Below, one piece after another: positions 44,247 to 53,216 of a stretch of 64,000 nt of DNA. This DNA is from RGIG8700 sp045648505 (GTDB lineage Bacteria; Bacillota; Clostridia; RGIG6154): positions 21,037-85,036 of the forward strand of contig JAZROD010000056.1 of assembly GCA_045648505.1 (NCBI GenBank), given 5' to 3'. How positions within the stretch are numbered: the stretch's first letter is position 1; each line of letters opens with the position of its first letter. A program made the translations under genes and the position numbers. The notes below the pieces were generated by a model that was not told where the DNA came from, searched no databases, and was given only the letters and a program-made list of their open reading frames with translations.

Positions 44247-45247
44247 TAATAACAATACTTGCATCTGTTTTAGTTTTTGGATTGCTTATAGGTGTTCACG
44301 AATTTGGTCATCTTATTGCCGCAAAACTTTGCAAAATCAGGGTTTATGAATTTGCAATAGGTATGGGACCTAAAATTTTCTCTTTTGAAAAAGGCGGAAC
44401 AAAATACGCCCTTCGTATTTTGCCTATCGGCGGTTATTGTAATATGAACGAAGATGTTGAATCGGCAAATGAAGATGCCTTTGGAAATAAAGGACCGTGG
44501 CAAAGAATGTTTGTTCTTGCTTCAGGTGCCATTATGAATCTTATTCTTGGTTTTCTGGTTCTTTGCATATTACTTGGTATGCCAAAAGAGATAGTAACAA
44601 ATCGTGTTGGGGAAGTTCTTGAAGAAGCACCTGCATATACACAAGGTCTTAAAGCTGATGATGAAATTATCAAAATAAACAAAGTAAGAACCAACCTTGT
44701 TGATGACATTTACTTTGAAATGAGTTATGCCGACGGAAGTGATATAGCTTTAACAGTTTTAAGAAACGGTGAAAAAGTAAATTTAACAATCACACCTCAT
44801 AAAAATGAAAACGGCAAATATATTTTAGGCTACAGACCCAAAATTGAACAGAACAGTTTTTTAAAAGTTATAAGAAATTCTTTCTTTTACAGTATTTATA
44901 TTTCAAAAGCAGTTCTTGTTTCTTTAAAAGATATGGTAACAGGCAGAGTTGCATTGAATCAGATGTCAGGTCCTGTTGGTATAGTTAAAGAAATAGGAAA
45001 TGCGGCAAAAATGGGATTTGAAAGTCTTCTTAATTTAATAGCGTTGATTACAATCAATTTAGGACTTTTCAATCTGCTTCCGTTTCCTGCCCTTGATGGT
45101 GGAAGAATTGTTTTTGTTCTTTATGAACTTATTACAAGAAAAAAAGTTCCCATCAGTGCAGAAGCGGTGGTACATTTTATAGGTCTTGCACTGCTTTTGA
45201 TTGTTATGCTGATTGTAACTTTCAGCGATTTAGGTTTTTTAGGATAA
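44243..45247 (+). CDS. rseP: RIP metalloprotease (site-2 protease, RseP-like)
   Basis: Intramembrane zinc protease that cuts anti-sigma factors or signal peptides. In 334 residues: HEFGH at residues 19-23 in the first helix, one PDZ domain (about 105-190, 'GEVLEEAPAYTQGLKADDEIIKINK' region), and the second zinc motif 'NLLPFPALDGGR' (about 270-281). The start is TTG 44243, with TGGAGGTC just upstream and 4 nt of overlap with dxr. Its target is unknown here; a second M50 protease is encoded at 50308. Confidence 0.94.
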   Translation: MIITILASVLVFGLLIGVHEFGHLIAAKLCKIRVYEFAIGMGPKIFSFEKGGTKYALRILPIGGYCNMNEDVESANEDAFGNKGPWQRMFVLASGAIMNLILGFLVLCILLGMPKEIVTNRVGEVLEEAPAYTQGLKADDEIIKINKVRTNLVDDIYFEMSYADGSDIALTVLRNGEKVNLTITPHKNENGKYILGYRPKIEQNSFLKVIRNSFFYSIYISKAVLVSLKDMVTGRVALNQMSGPVGIVKEIGNAAKMGFESLLNLIALITINLGLFNLLPFPALDGGRIVFVLYELITRKKVPISAEAVVHFIGLALLLIVMLIVTFSDLGFLG

Positions 45248-45262
45248 GAAAGGTGATGAAAA

Positions 45263-46312
45263 ATGGCATCTGAAAAGAGTATTTTAATAGGAAATGTTAA
45301 AATAGGCGGTGGTGCACCTGTTGCAATCCAGTCTATGACAAATACTAAAACAAATAATGTTGAAGCAACAGTTAATCAGATAAAACAGCTGGAAAAAGCA
45401 GGCTGCGAAATCGTAAGAGTTACTGTGCCTGATATGGACTCTGCTTATGCCATTGATAAAATCAAAGAAAAAATCAATATTCCTTTGGTAGCAGACATTC
45501 ATTTTGATTATAAAATTGCCCTTGAATGTATAGACAGAGGGATAGATAAAGTAAGAATAAATCCGGGTAATATCGGTGACAGAGCAAATGTAAGAACACT
45601 TGCAAAAAAAGCAAACGAAAAGAATATTCCAATAAGAATAGGGGTAAATTCAGGCTCTATTGATAAAGATATTCTAGCAAAATATAATGAAGTAACACCT
45701 GATGCAATGGTTGAAAGTGCAATTAGAGAAATTAAAGTTCTTGAAGAATGTGATTTTGAAAATATAGCTCTTTCACTTAAAGCATCTGATGTTACAAAAA
45801 CAGTTTCAGCTTACAGGAAAATAAGTGAAATGGTAAAATATCCTCTTCACATTGGCGTTACAGAGGCAGGTACAGAATACGGCGGACTTGTAAAGTCTTC
45901 TGTAGGACTTGGAAGCTTACTTCTTGACAATATTGGCGACACAATAAGGGTTTCTTTAACTGCGGACCCTGTGAGAGAAATATATGCGGCTAAAGAAATT
46001 CTGAAAGCAACAGGAAAGTATAAAAAAGGCGTGCAGATTGTTTCTTGTCCAACTTGCGGAAGATGTAACTACAACCTTGTTGAAATTGTAAATAAGCTTG
46101 AACCAATGGTTAAAGATGTTGAAAAAACTATTAAAATAGCAGTTATGGGCTGTGTTGTTAACGGACCGGGAGAAGCGAAAGATGCGGATTTTGGTGTTGC
46201 AGGCGGTCTTAATGAGTGTATCTTCTTCAGAAAAGGTACATACGAAAAGAAGATTCAGTTTGAAGATGTAATAAATGTAATTTTGGAAGAAATAGAAAAA
46301 TTTGAGGCATAA
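45263..46312 (+). CDS. ispG: 4-hydroxy-3-methylbut-2-en-1-yl diphosphate synthase
   Basis: [4Fe-4S] enzyme of the MEP pathway, reducing MEcPP to HMBPP. The 349-residue protein is the short bacterial type: TIM-barrel part ('APVAIQSMTNTKT', 'VRINPGNIG', 'RIGVNSGS', 'HIGVTEAG') and a C-terminal domain with the three cluster cysteines in 'SCPTCGR' and 'MGCVVNGPGEA'. It follows rseP by 15 nt and polC starts 3 nt after it, so the isoprenoid and replication genes share one transcript. Confidence 0.97.
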   Translation: MASEKSILIGNVKIGGGAPVAIQSMTNTKTNNVEATVNQIKQLEKAGCEIVRVTVPDMDSAYAIDKIKEKINIPLVADIHFDYKIALECIDRGIDKVRINPGNIGDRANVRTLAKKANEKNIPIRIGVNSGSIDKDILAKYNEVTPDAMVESAIREIKVLEECDFENIALSLKASDVTKTVSAYRKISEMVKYPLHIGVTEAGTEYGGLVKSSVGLGSLLLDNIGDTIRVSLTADPVREIYAAKEILKATGKYKKGVQIVSCPTCGRCNYNLVEIVNKLEPMVKDVEKTIKIAVMGCVVNGPGEAKDADFGVAGGLNECIFFRKGTYEKKIQFEDVINVILEEIEKFEA

Positions 46313-46315
46313 AGA

Positions 46316-49300
46316 ATGGATTTTATTAAATTGTTCAGCGATGTTCCCGTATCACCTGTTATGCTTGTAACAAAGGTTGAAGATGTGAAGCTTTCAACAA
46401 CCACAGGAACATTAAAAATAAAACTTAATATTCCATACGATTTTTCGGATGAAGATAAGACTGCAATTGAAACTGCAGTCTTAAAAGCATATCCGGTAAA
46501 TAAATTGGAAATTGAATATAAAGTACATAACGAGAAAAAAGAAAGTCCTGTAATTTGTGGTGCAAATCTTAAAGACGAAGTAATAGAAAAAATTAAAAAT
46601 ATAGACCAGTATTACGGGGAAGTAACAATAGAAGGCAAAATTATTGCCACAGATGAAAGAGAAACAAAGAAGGGTAATATCCTTTTTAAATTTGATATAA
46701 CAGATAAAACATCATCAATAAGCTGTAAAATGATATCATCAAACAGAGCATATTCAAAAGATATCATTTCAAAAGCAGACCTTAAAGATAAAGTTATTCC
46801 AAGAATTAAAAAAGGTGCTTATGTAAGAGTTAAGGGAACAGCATCTTTTGATACCTTTGATAACGAAGTTAATATTATGGCAAATTCCATTATGGTGGCA
46901 GAAGAGCCTAAAAAAGAGGATACTTATCCTGAAAAGAGAGTAGAGCTTCACCTTCACACCAAAATGAGCGCAATGGACGCTCTTATAGAAGTTGATGATG
47001 TTGTTAAAAGAGCATCCCAGTGGGGTCATAAAGCTATTGCAATCACAGACCACGGTGTTGTTCAGGCGTATCCTGATGCTCAGGATGCAGGAAAGAAATA
47101 CGGAGTAAAGATTATTTACGGTATTGAGTGCTATCTTGTGGATGATGCAATAAACATTGTTTCAAAAGAAGATAATTCAACTTTTGCAGATGATTTTGTT
47201 ATATTTGATGTTGTTGCAACAGGCAACAGCCCTGTAACAAATCATATACTTCAGCTTTCTGCAACAAAAATTTCTGACGGTCAGCCAGTTGAATACTTTG
47301 ATAAGTTTGTAAAAGTACCTGAAAGTGCAATCACATCATCTGTTACAGAGCTTACAGGTATAACTGCCGATAGTTTAAGAAATGCAGAAGATGTTGAAAC
47401 TGTAATTAAAGAGTTTCTTATGTTTGCAGGCGGGGCACCTGTTATAACATTTAACTCCAATTTAAATACAGGCTTTATTAAATACCACGCATCTAAAATG
47501 GACAAGCAGTTTGAAAATACTGTACTTGATCTTCAGGAGTTAAGCAAAGCAACCTTTACTGAAATCAAAAAGTTTTCTCTTACAGCGGTTGCAAAACAGG
47601 CAGGCATTGTGCTTGAAGGCTTCCACAGAGGAAATGAGTATGTTGGTATTTATCAGAAAATCTTTAATAAGCTTGTTGATATTTTAGCTCTTAATAATGT
47701 AACCTCACTTGACCAGATAAATAGTCATTTTAAATGTGATGACCATACAAAGATGGGTTATTATCACGCTATTATTCTTGTTAAAAATCAGACAGGTATG
47801 AAAAATCTTTATAAGATTATTTCGGATTCACACCTGAAGTATTTTTATAAAAAACCAAGAGTGCCAAGAAGAATTCTTCAGCAGTACAGAGAAGGCCTTG
47901 TGGTTGGCTCTGCTTGTGAAGCAGGTGAACTTTACAGACATATGCTTGCAGGCGCAACTGAAGAAGAATTGAAGAAAATTGCAAGCTTTTACGATTATCT
48001 TGAAATTCAGCCAATCGGAAATAACCGTTTTATGATGGAGAACGGAACTGTTGATACAGTTGAACAGCTGCAGCAGTTTAATATAAATATAGTTAATCTT
48101 GCAAAGGAACTTAATCTGCCTTATGTGGCTACTTGTGATGCTCATTTTCTTGATGCAGAAGATTCTGTTTTCAGAGCAATCATTATGGCAGGGCAGAAGT
48201 TTAAAGATGCAGATAATCAGGCTCCTCTTTATTTCAGAACTACAGATGAAATGATGGATGAGTTTATGTATCTTGATGAAGAAACAAGATATAATGCAGT
48301 TATAAAATATCCCAATGAAATAGCAGATTCTCTTGAAGAAGACTTGAATCCTATTCCGAAAGAAACTTATCCACCGAAAATTGATGGGGCAGAAGATGAT
48401 GTTAAAAACATATCTTATGCAACTGCAAAAGAAATTTACGGTGAGAACCTTCCTGAACTTGTGCAGAAGAGAATGGAAAAAGAATTGAATTCCATTATCA
48501 ACAACGGCTTCTCTGTTATGTATGTTATTGCACAGAAGCTTGTTTGGAAGTCTTTAGAGGATGGATACCTTGTAGGCTCACGAGGTTCTGTAGGTTCATC
48601 ATTTATAGCATTTTTAATGAAAATTACAGAGGTAAATTCCCTTTGTCCACATTATGTTTGTCCAAACTGTAAGCACGTGGAATTTCTTGAAAATGGTGAA
48701 GCCCCTTGTGGAATCGACCTTCCTGATAAAGATTGCCCTGATTGTGGCACAAAAATGATAAAAGACGGACACGATATACCATTTGAAACCTTCCTTGGTT
48801 TCCACGGTGAAAAAGACCCTGATATCGACCTTAATTTCTCGGGTGAATATCAGAGCCGTGCCCATAAATATACCGAAGAAATTTTCGGGTCTGACCACGT
48901 GTTTAAAGCGGGTACAATTTCAACTCTTGCTGATAAAACTGCTTATGGTTATGTTATGAACTATCTTTCAGAAAGAAATATGGTAGTTTCAAACGCGGAG
49001 AAAAACCGTCTTACACTTGGATGTGCAGGTGTTAAGAAAACAACAGGTCAGCATCCGGGCGGTATGGTAGTTGTGCCTGATGATATGGATATTTATGATT
49101 TCTGTCCGATACATAATCCTGCCGATAAAGATGGTGCGGATTTTGTAACAACCCATTTCGATTACAGTAAAATGAAGGGCAGACTTCTTAAGTTTGATAT
49201 TCTCGGTCACGATGACCCTACAACTCTTAAAATACTTGGCGATATTACAGGTGTTGATGTTCAGAAAATACCACTTGATGATAAAGATGTTATGAGTATT

Positions 49301-50260
49301 TTCAATTCAAACACTGCAATGAAATATTTGCCTGAATATTATGATGAAGAATTTATAGACCCTGTTGCAACCAATGGTATCCCTGAATTCGGAACAGCCT
49401 TTACAAAGCAGATGTTACTTGATACTCTGCCAACAACTTTTTCAGAACTTATACGACTTTCAGGACTTTCTCACGGTACAGATGTATGGCTTAACAACGC
49501 CCAGGACCTTGTTCGTGCGGGAACTGCAACACTTCCTGAAGTAATTTGTACCCGTGACGATATTATGGTATATCTTATGCATAAAGGAATGGAATCTAAA
49601 GATGCATTTGATATTATGGAATTTACCCGTAAGGGAAAATTCTCACAACATCAGGATTTAATTCCGAAAATGAGAGAGAATAATGTACCTGAATGGTATA
49701 TTGATTCCTGTCTTAAAATAAAGTATATGTTCCCTAAAGCCCATGCGGCGGCGTATGTTACAATGGCGTTTCGTATTGCGTGGTTTAAGGTACATATTCC
49801 AAAAGCTTTTTATATAGCATATTTTACAAGAAAATCTGATGTTTTTGATTCAACTATTATGACTAAAGGTATTCATAAAACAAGAGAACTCATCAGAAAC
49901 TTCAGAAGCTCTGAAGAAAAACTTTCTGTGAAAGACCAGGCTATTTTAATGCTTCTTGAAGTATGTAATGAAATGTATTCAAGAGGCTTCAATTTCAGTA
50001 AAGTAGACCTTTATAAATCTCACGCAACTATGTTCTCCGAAGGGGAGGATGGTGGAATACTTCCACCTCTTTCTGCTATGGCAGGCCTTGGTGAAAGTGC
50101 CGCTATTGCCATTGCAAAGGAGAGAGAAAAGGGTTCGTTTACTTCAATTGATGATTTAAGAACAAGAACTGCAATCAATAAAACTGCCCTTGAAGTTTTA
50201 AGACAGGAAGGCTGTCTTGACGGTATGAAGGAGTCTGCGCAGATAACCTTGTTCAATTGA
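46316..50260 (+). CDS. polC: DNA polymerase III PolC-type, proofreading residues lost
   Basis: Gram-positive replicase alpha subunit of 1314 residues; B. subtilis PolC is about 120 longer. In order: a short N-terminal domain, an OB domain (about 80-200), a PHP domain ('RVELHLHTKMSAMDALIEV' at about 210, later 'AIAITDHGVVQAYPDA'), an exonuclease-like insert (about 290-450) and the polymerase core with the catalytic DPDIDL (D834, D836, D838). The exonuclease insert keeps D298 and H437 but has V300 for Glu, N384 for Asp and Y442 for Asp, so the DEDDh site should be inactive. PHP and polymerase motifs look intact. It starts 3 nt after ispG; the TGA stop lies in the next promoter. Confidence 0.95.
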   Translation: MDFIKLFSDVPVSPVMLVTKVEDVKLSTTTGTLKIKLNIPYDFSDEDKTAIETAVLKAYPVNKLEIEYKVHNEKKESPVICGANLKDEVIEKIKNIDQYYGEVTIEGKIIATDERETKKGNILFKFDITDKTSSISCKMISSNRAYSKDIISKADLKDKVIPRIKKGAYVRVKGTASFDTFDNEVNIMANSIMVAEEPKKEDTYPEKRVELHLHTKMSAMDALIEVDDVVKRASQWGHKAIAITDHGVVQAYPDAQDAGKKYGVKIIYGIECYLVDDAINIVSKEDNSTFADDFVIFDVVATGNSPVTNHILQLSATKISDGQPVEYFDKFVKVPESAITSSVTELTGITADSLRNAEDVETVIKEFLMFAGGAPVITFNSNLNTGFIKYHASKMDKQFENTVLDLQELSKATFTEIKKFSLTAVAKQAGIVLEGFHRGNEYVGIYQKIFNKLVDILALNNVTSLDQINSHFKCDDHTKMGYYHAIILVKNQTGMKNLYKIISDSHLKYFYKKPRVPRRILQQYREGLVVGSACEAGELYRHMLAGATEEELKKIASFYDYLEIQPIGNNRFMMENGTVDTVEQLQQFNINIVNLAKELNLPYVATCDAHFLDAEDSVFRAIIMAGQKFKDADNQAPLYFRTTDEMMDEFMYLDEETRYNAVIKYPNEIADSLEEDLNPIPKETYPPKIDGAEDDVKNISYATAKEIYGENLPELVQKRMEKELNSIINNGFSVMYVIAQKLVWKSLEDGYLVGSRGSVGSSFIAFLMKITEVNSLCPHYVCPNCKHVEFLENGEAPCGIDLPDKDCPDCGTKMIKDGHDIPFETFLGFHGEKDPDIDLNFSGEYQSRAHKYTEEIFGSDHVFKAGTISTLADKTAYGYVMNYLSERNMVVSNAEKNRLTLGCAGVKKTTGQHPGGMVVVPDDMDIYDFCPIHNPADKDGADFVTTHFDYSKMKGRLLKFDILGHDDPTTLKILGDITGVDVQKIPLDDKDVMSIFNSNTAMKYLPEYYDEEFIDPVATNGIPEFGTAFTKQMLLDTLPTTFSELIRLSGLSHGTDVWLNNAQDLVRAGTATLPEVICTRDDIMVYLMHKGMESKDAFDIMEFTRKGKFSQHQDLIPKMRENNVPEWYIDSCLKIKYMFPKAHAAAYVTMAFRIAWFKVHIPKAFYIAYFTRKSDVFDSTIMTKGIHKTRELIRNFRSSEEKLSVKDQAILMLLEVCNEMYSRGFNFSKVDLYKSHATMFSEGEDGGILPPLSAMAGLGESAAIAIAKEREKGSFTSIDDLRTRTAINKTALEVLRQEGCLDGMKESAQITLFN

Positions 50261-50285
50261 CAAAATTTTTGGATTGTGTTAAACT
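50257..50285 (+). promoter_or_regulatory. Promoter after polC
   Basis: TTGACA at 50257-50262 (containing the polC TGA stop), 17-bp spacer, TAAACT at 50280-50285. Confidence 0.65.
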
Positions 50286-50307
50286 GTTTATCAAGAAAGG
50301 GATAAAA

Positions 50308-50943
50308 ATGATCAATACACAAAATCTTATAGAAATGCTGATTGTTGCGGTAGTTACAATCATTTCAATAACTGTTCACGAATTTTCACACGGCTATGCA
50401 TCTTATCTTATGGGGGATGACACTCCAAAGGTATACAGACGACTCACATTAAACCCATTAAAGCATCTTGATGTTATAGGTGCAATATGTCTTGCATTAT
50501 TTCACTTTGGCTGGGCAAAGCCTGTGCCTATAAATCCTGCCAATTATAAAAACAAAAAAGCAGGAGTAATAATTGTAAGCCTTGCAGGTCCGTTATCTAA
50601 TCTGATTTTAGCATTTATTGCAACGGTTATCTGGATTGTGTTTGCGGAAAATTATTATTTGCTTTTTGCAATGCAGACATTGGTACTTCTTAATCTTGGA
50701 CTTGCTGTGTTTAATCTTATTCCTATTCCACCTCTTGACGGTTCAAGGATTTTAAGTGTATTTTTGAGCCCGGGAGCAAGATATAAATATAACTCTATTG
50801 AAAAATATGGTGTTATAATTATGTTTTTTATCTTTTTAATTCCTATGTTGGGTACACTTTTTACTGCTATTCTTGATTTTGCAGTAAACGGAATTTTAAA
50901 GGGTTATATGTTTATAATTTCTCAAATAGTAGGTTTATTTTAA
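50308..50943 (+). CDS. M50 site-2 protease family membrane protein
   Basis: A 211-residue intramembrane zinc protease of the small SpoIVFB-like/YwhC group. HEFSH (residues 24-28) lies in the first helix and 'NLIPIPPLDGSR' supplies the third zinc ligand. There is no PDZ or CBS domain, and about six helices are predicted. Its substrate is unknown. ATG 50308 follows AAGAAAGGGAT; an upstream in-frame codon at 50257 would lie in the -35 box. The stop overlaps scpA by 1 nt (TAATG), a common pairing in Clostridia. Confidence 0.9.
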   Translation: MINTQNLIEMLIVAVVTIISITVHEFSHGYASYLMGDDTPKVYRRLTLNPLKHLDVIGAICLALFHFGWAKPVPINPANYKNKKAGVIIVSLAGPLSNLILAFIATVIWIVFAENYYLLFAMQTLVLLNLGLAVFNLIPIPPLDGSRILSVFLSPGARYKYNSIEKYGVIIMFFIFLIPMLGTLFTAILDFAVNGILKGYMFIISQIVGLF

Positions 50944-51668
50944 TGGAAGAATTATCATTTAAGCTTGATGTATTTGAAGGTCCTTTAGACCTTCTTCTGC
51001 ATCTTATACAAAAGAATAAAGTAAGTGTTTATGATATTCCGATTGCGCTTATAACCGACCAGTATATGGAGTATATTCAGCAAATGGAAGAAAACAGTAT
51101 TGAGCTTTCAAGTGAGTTTCTTGTTATGGCTTCAAGACTTTTATATATAAAGTCAAAACTTCTTCTGCCTGTTCACAGTGAAGAAGAGGAGGAAGAAGAC
51201 CCAAGACAGGAACTTATTCAGAACCTTGCTGAATATAAAAAGTATAAAGATATTTCTTCATTCTTCAATGACAGAAAAAGCATTTGCGATTATCTTTATT
51301 TTAAAGAACCTGAACAATTGGAAGAATTAAACAAACCTGTAAATAATACAGTTGATATTTCAAAGCTTATGAGTGCTTTTGAAAATATTATGCTTCGTGC
51401 GGAAAAAAGACTTCCGCCTTCAAAAAAGGCTTTTAACGGTATTGTAGGCAGAGAACCTGTTCCCGTTAAGAGTAAAATCAGCAGTATTAAAAATAAAATC
51501 AAAAGAAAAGGTAAAGTGAAATTTGAAGAGCTTTTTGACGATGCTCAGTCAAGAAGTGAAATTGTTGCAATATTCCTTGCGGTTTTAGAACTTTTAAGAA
51601 ACAGAGAACTTGGTATAAAAACCACAAATGATCAAATAATATTAGGAGAAATAGATGGAAATCTCTAA
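50943..51668 (+). CDS. scpA: Segregation and condensation protein A
   Basis: Kleisin subunit of the Smc-ScpAB condensin, needed for chromosome segregation. The 241-residue protein begins with the family motif 'FKLDVFEGPLDLLLHLIQKNKVSVYDIPI', here given only in part as FEGPLDLLLHLI, has an acidic middle (EEEEEEDPRQ) and a C-terminal winged helix ('FEELFDDAQSRSEIVAIFLAVLELLR' region) that binds Smc. It overlaps the protease gene by 1 nt and scpB by 14 nt, which gives stoichiometric translation. Confidence 0.96.
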   Translation: MEELSFKLDVFEGPLDLLLHLIQKNKVSVYDIPIALITDQYMEYIQQMEENSIELSSEFLVMASRLLYIKSKLLLPVHSEEEEEEDPRQELIQNLAEYKKYKDISSFFNDRKSICDYLYFKEPEQLEELNKPVNNTVDISKLMSAFENIMLRAEKRLPPSKKAFNGIVGREPVPVKSKISSIKNKIKRKGKVKFEELFDDAQSRSEIVAIFLAVLELLRNRELGIKTTNDQIILGEIDGNL

Positions 51669-52218
51669 ACTTGAAAATGTTATAGAAGCAGTCCTTTTCA
51701 TTTCAGGCGAAGGTGTTGAGCTTGGAAGAATAGCAGATATGTTTGAAATGGATATGGGAACTGCAGAAAAAATAGCAGATAATTATATGGACAAGTATAA
51801 TTATGAAGGACACGGACTGAAGATAATAAAGTATAACGACATTTATCAGCTTACAACCAATCCTGAATATGCCGATTATATTGCAAAATTTGCAGGAACT
51901 AAAAAGCCTATGAATTTATCAAACGCAGCACTTGAAGTCCTTGCCATAATTGCATATAATCAGCCTGTTACAAGGTCAACCATAGACAAAATCAGAGGTG
52001 TGGACAGCTTTGGCCCACTTGATAAGCTTGTAACAAGAGAAATTGTTGAAGAAAAGGGAAGGCTTGATGCTCCGGGAAGACCAATCCTTTACGGAACAAC
52101 AAACGAGTTTTTAAGAATTTTCGGTCTTAAAAATATAGACGAAATGCCTGAACTTGATGCTTTCCAGATGTCACTGGAAAACTTTATAAAAGATGAAGAA
52201 GAAAATGAAATAAAATAA
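51655..52218 (+). CDS. scpB: Segregation and condensation protein B
   Basis: Dimeric winged-helix partner of ScpA in condensin. In 187 residues: 'NVIEAVLFISGEGVELGRIADMF' region at the N-terminus and the signature 'ALEVLAIIAYNQPVTRSTID' with 'IRGVDS' following, and 'GRPILYGTT' near the end. The start lies within scpA (14-nt overlap) with a TAGGAG site. gerW follows after 13 nt. Confidence 0.96.
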   Translation: MEISKLENVIEAVLFISGEGVELGRIADMFEMDMGTAEKIADNYMDKYNYEGHGLKIIKYNDIYQLTTNPEYADYIAKFAGTKKPMNLSNAALEVLAIIAYNQPVTRSTIDKIRGVDSFGPLDKLVTREIVEEKGRLDAPGRPILYGTTNEFLRIFGLKNIDEMPELDAFQMSLENFIKDEEENEIK

Positions 52219-52231
52219 AGAGGTGTTGAAT

Positions 52232-52639
52232 ATGTCAGATCATCCAATAAATTCAGTTATGAATAGTGCAATGGAAAACCTTAAACAGATGGTTGAGGTT
52301 GATACAATTATCGGTGATGCAATTACAAGTCCTGACGGTACAGTTATTATTCCTGTATCTAAAGTAAGCTTTGGTCTTGCAGCAGGCGGCGGAGAGTATG
52401 TTTCAAAAAATAAAACATCACCTGATGAAACAAAGCCTTTTGCAGGCGGTGTTGGTGCGGGCGTTACTATTTCACCTGTCGCTTTTCTTGCAGTAAATGA
52501 AAAGAATGTAAGACTTTTACCTGTTGACGGTGATGAACCTGTATCAAAGCTTATTGATTATATTCCAGTTATGGTGGATAAAATCAGTAATTTTATTGCT
52601 GACAACAAAAAGGAAAAAGAAACTAAAACAGAAGAATAA
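52232..52639 (+). CDS. ytfJ: GerW/YtfJ-family sporulation protein
   Basis: A 135-residue protein of the GerW family, which in Bacillus is needed for normal spore germination. The signature 'GTVIIPVSKVSFGLAAGGGEY' region (about residues 35-55) and 'GVGAGVTISPVAFLAV' are clear. ATG 52232 follows AAAGAGGTG; the GTG at 52223 is part of that site. The scpA-scpB-ytfJ order is common in spore-forming Clostridia. It suggests that the organism forms spores or recently did. Confidence 0.92.
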   Translation: MSDHPINSVMNSAMENLKQMVEVDTIIGDAITSPDGTVIIPVSKVSFGLAAGGGEYVSKNKTSPDETKPFAGGVGAGVTISPVAFLAVNEKNVRLLPVDGDEPVSKLIDYIPVMVDKISNFIADNKKEKETKTEE

Positions 52640-52686
52640 TGTTCTTAAACACAGATAGCCTGCATATTTAATTATGAGGTGATTCT

Positions 52687-53157
52687 GTGTTTAATATTAA
52701 CGCTTTTAAACGAAGGATAAGCATATCTTCATACAAGTATCTTATTTGTATGTTGTTTATTTTGTCGGGAGTCTGTATTTCGGCTTATATTTATAAAACA
52801 GACTTTGCCTTTTCGCAAAAAGGAAGTATGTTTCTTCTTAATTCCCTGATAAAAAATTTACTTGCAGTTTTTATTGTAAAATATGCGTGTAAGGGGGCGT
52901 TGAAATATATAACCGCTCCCACTTTATTGGTTTATTCAGGTATAGGACTGGGAACATTTTTAATGTTTGTTTTATATTCTTTACCGTTGTACAAGTTTTT
53001 TCTTACAGTTTTTCCGTGCGTGGTTAAAAGCTTTGGAACAATATGTCTTTGTATGGAATGTTTTGATTTTGATAAAAGTGTGATTAACATCTTAAATATC
53101 TATCTTGGCGGAATTATTTGCTTTGCAGGAGAACTGCTTTTGTTTGCAATGGTGTAA
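52687..53157 (+). CDS. Integral membrane protein, possibly short SpoIIM-like
   Basis: A 156-residue protein with about four hydrophobic helices (about residues 18-36, 53-70, 78-100 and 130-152). The start is GTG 52687 with TGAGGTGAT upstream. 'YLICMLFILSGVCISAYIY' followed by 'SQKGSMFLLNSL' is reminiscent of the start of stage II sporulation protein M, and its place just before the xerD-like and dacF genes matches the spoIIM-xerD-dacF order of Bacillus. It is about 50 residues shorter than SpoIIM, so the call is tentative; in SpoIIM the family role is septal peptidoglycan degradation during engulfment. Confidence 0.5.
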   Translation: MFNINAFKRRISISSYKYLICMLFILSGVCISAYIYKTDFAFSQKGSMFLLNSLIKNLLAVFIVKYACKGALKYITAPTLLVYSGIGLGTFLMFVLYSLPLYKFFLTVFPCVVKSFGTICLCMECFDFDKSVINILNIYLGGIICFAGELLLFAMV

Positions 53158-53166
53158 TATATTCCA

Positions 53167-53195
53167 TTTACAAAAGCTTTAAAATTATATAAAAT
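53167..53195 (+). promoter_or_regulatory. Promoter for the xerD-like gene
   Basis: TTTACA at 53167-53172, 17-bp spacer, TAAAAT at 53190-53195. Confidence 0.6.
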
Positions 53196-53216
53196 GAGAT
53201 GAGGTGAGGTGAGATA

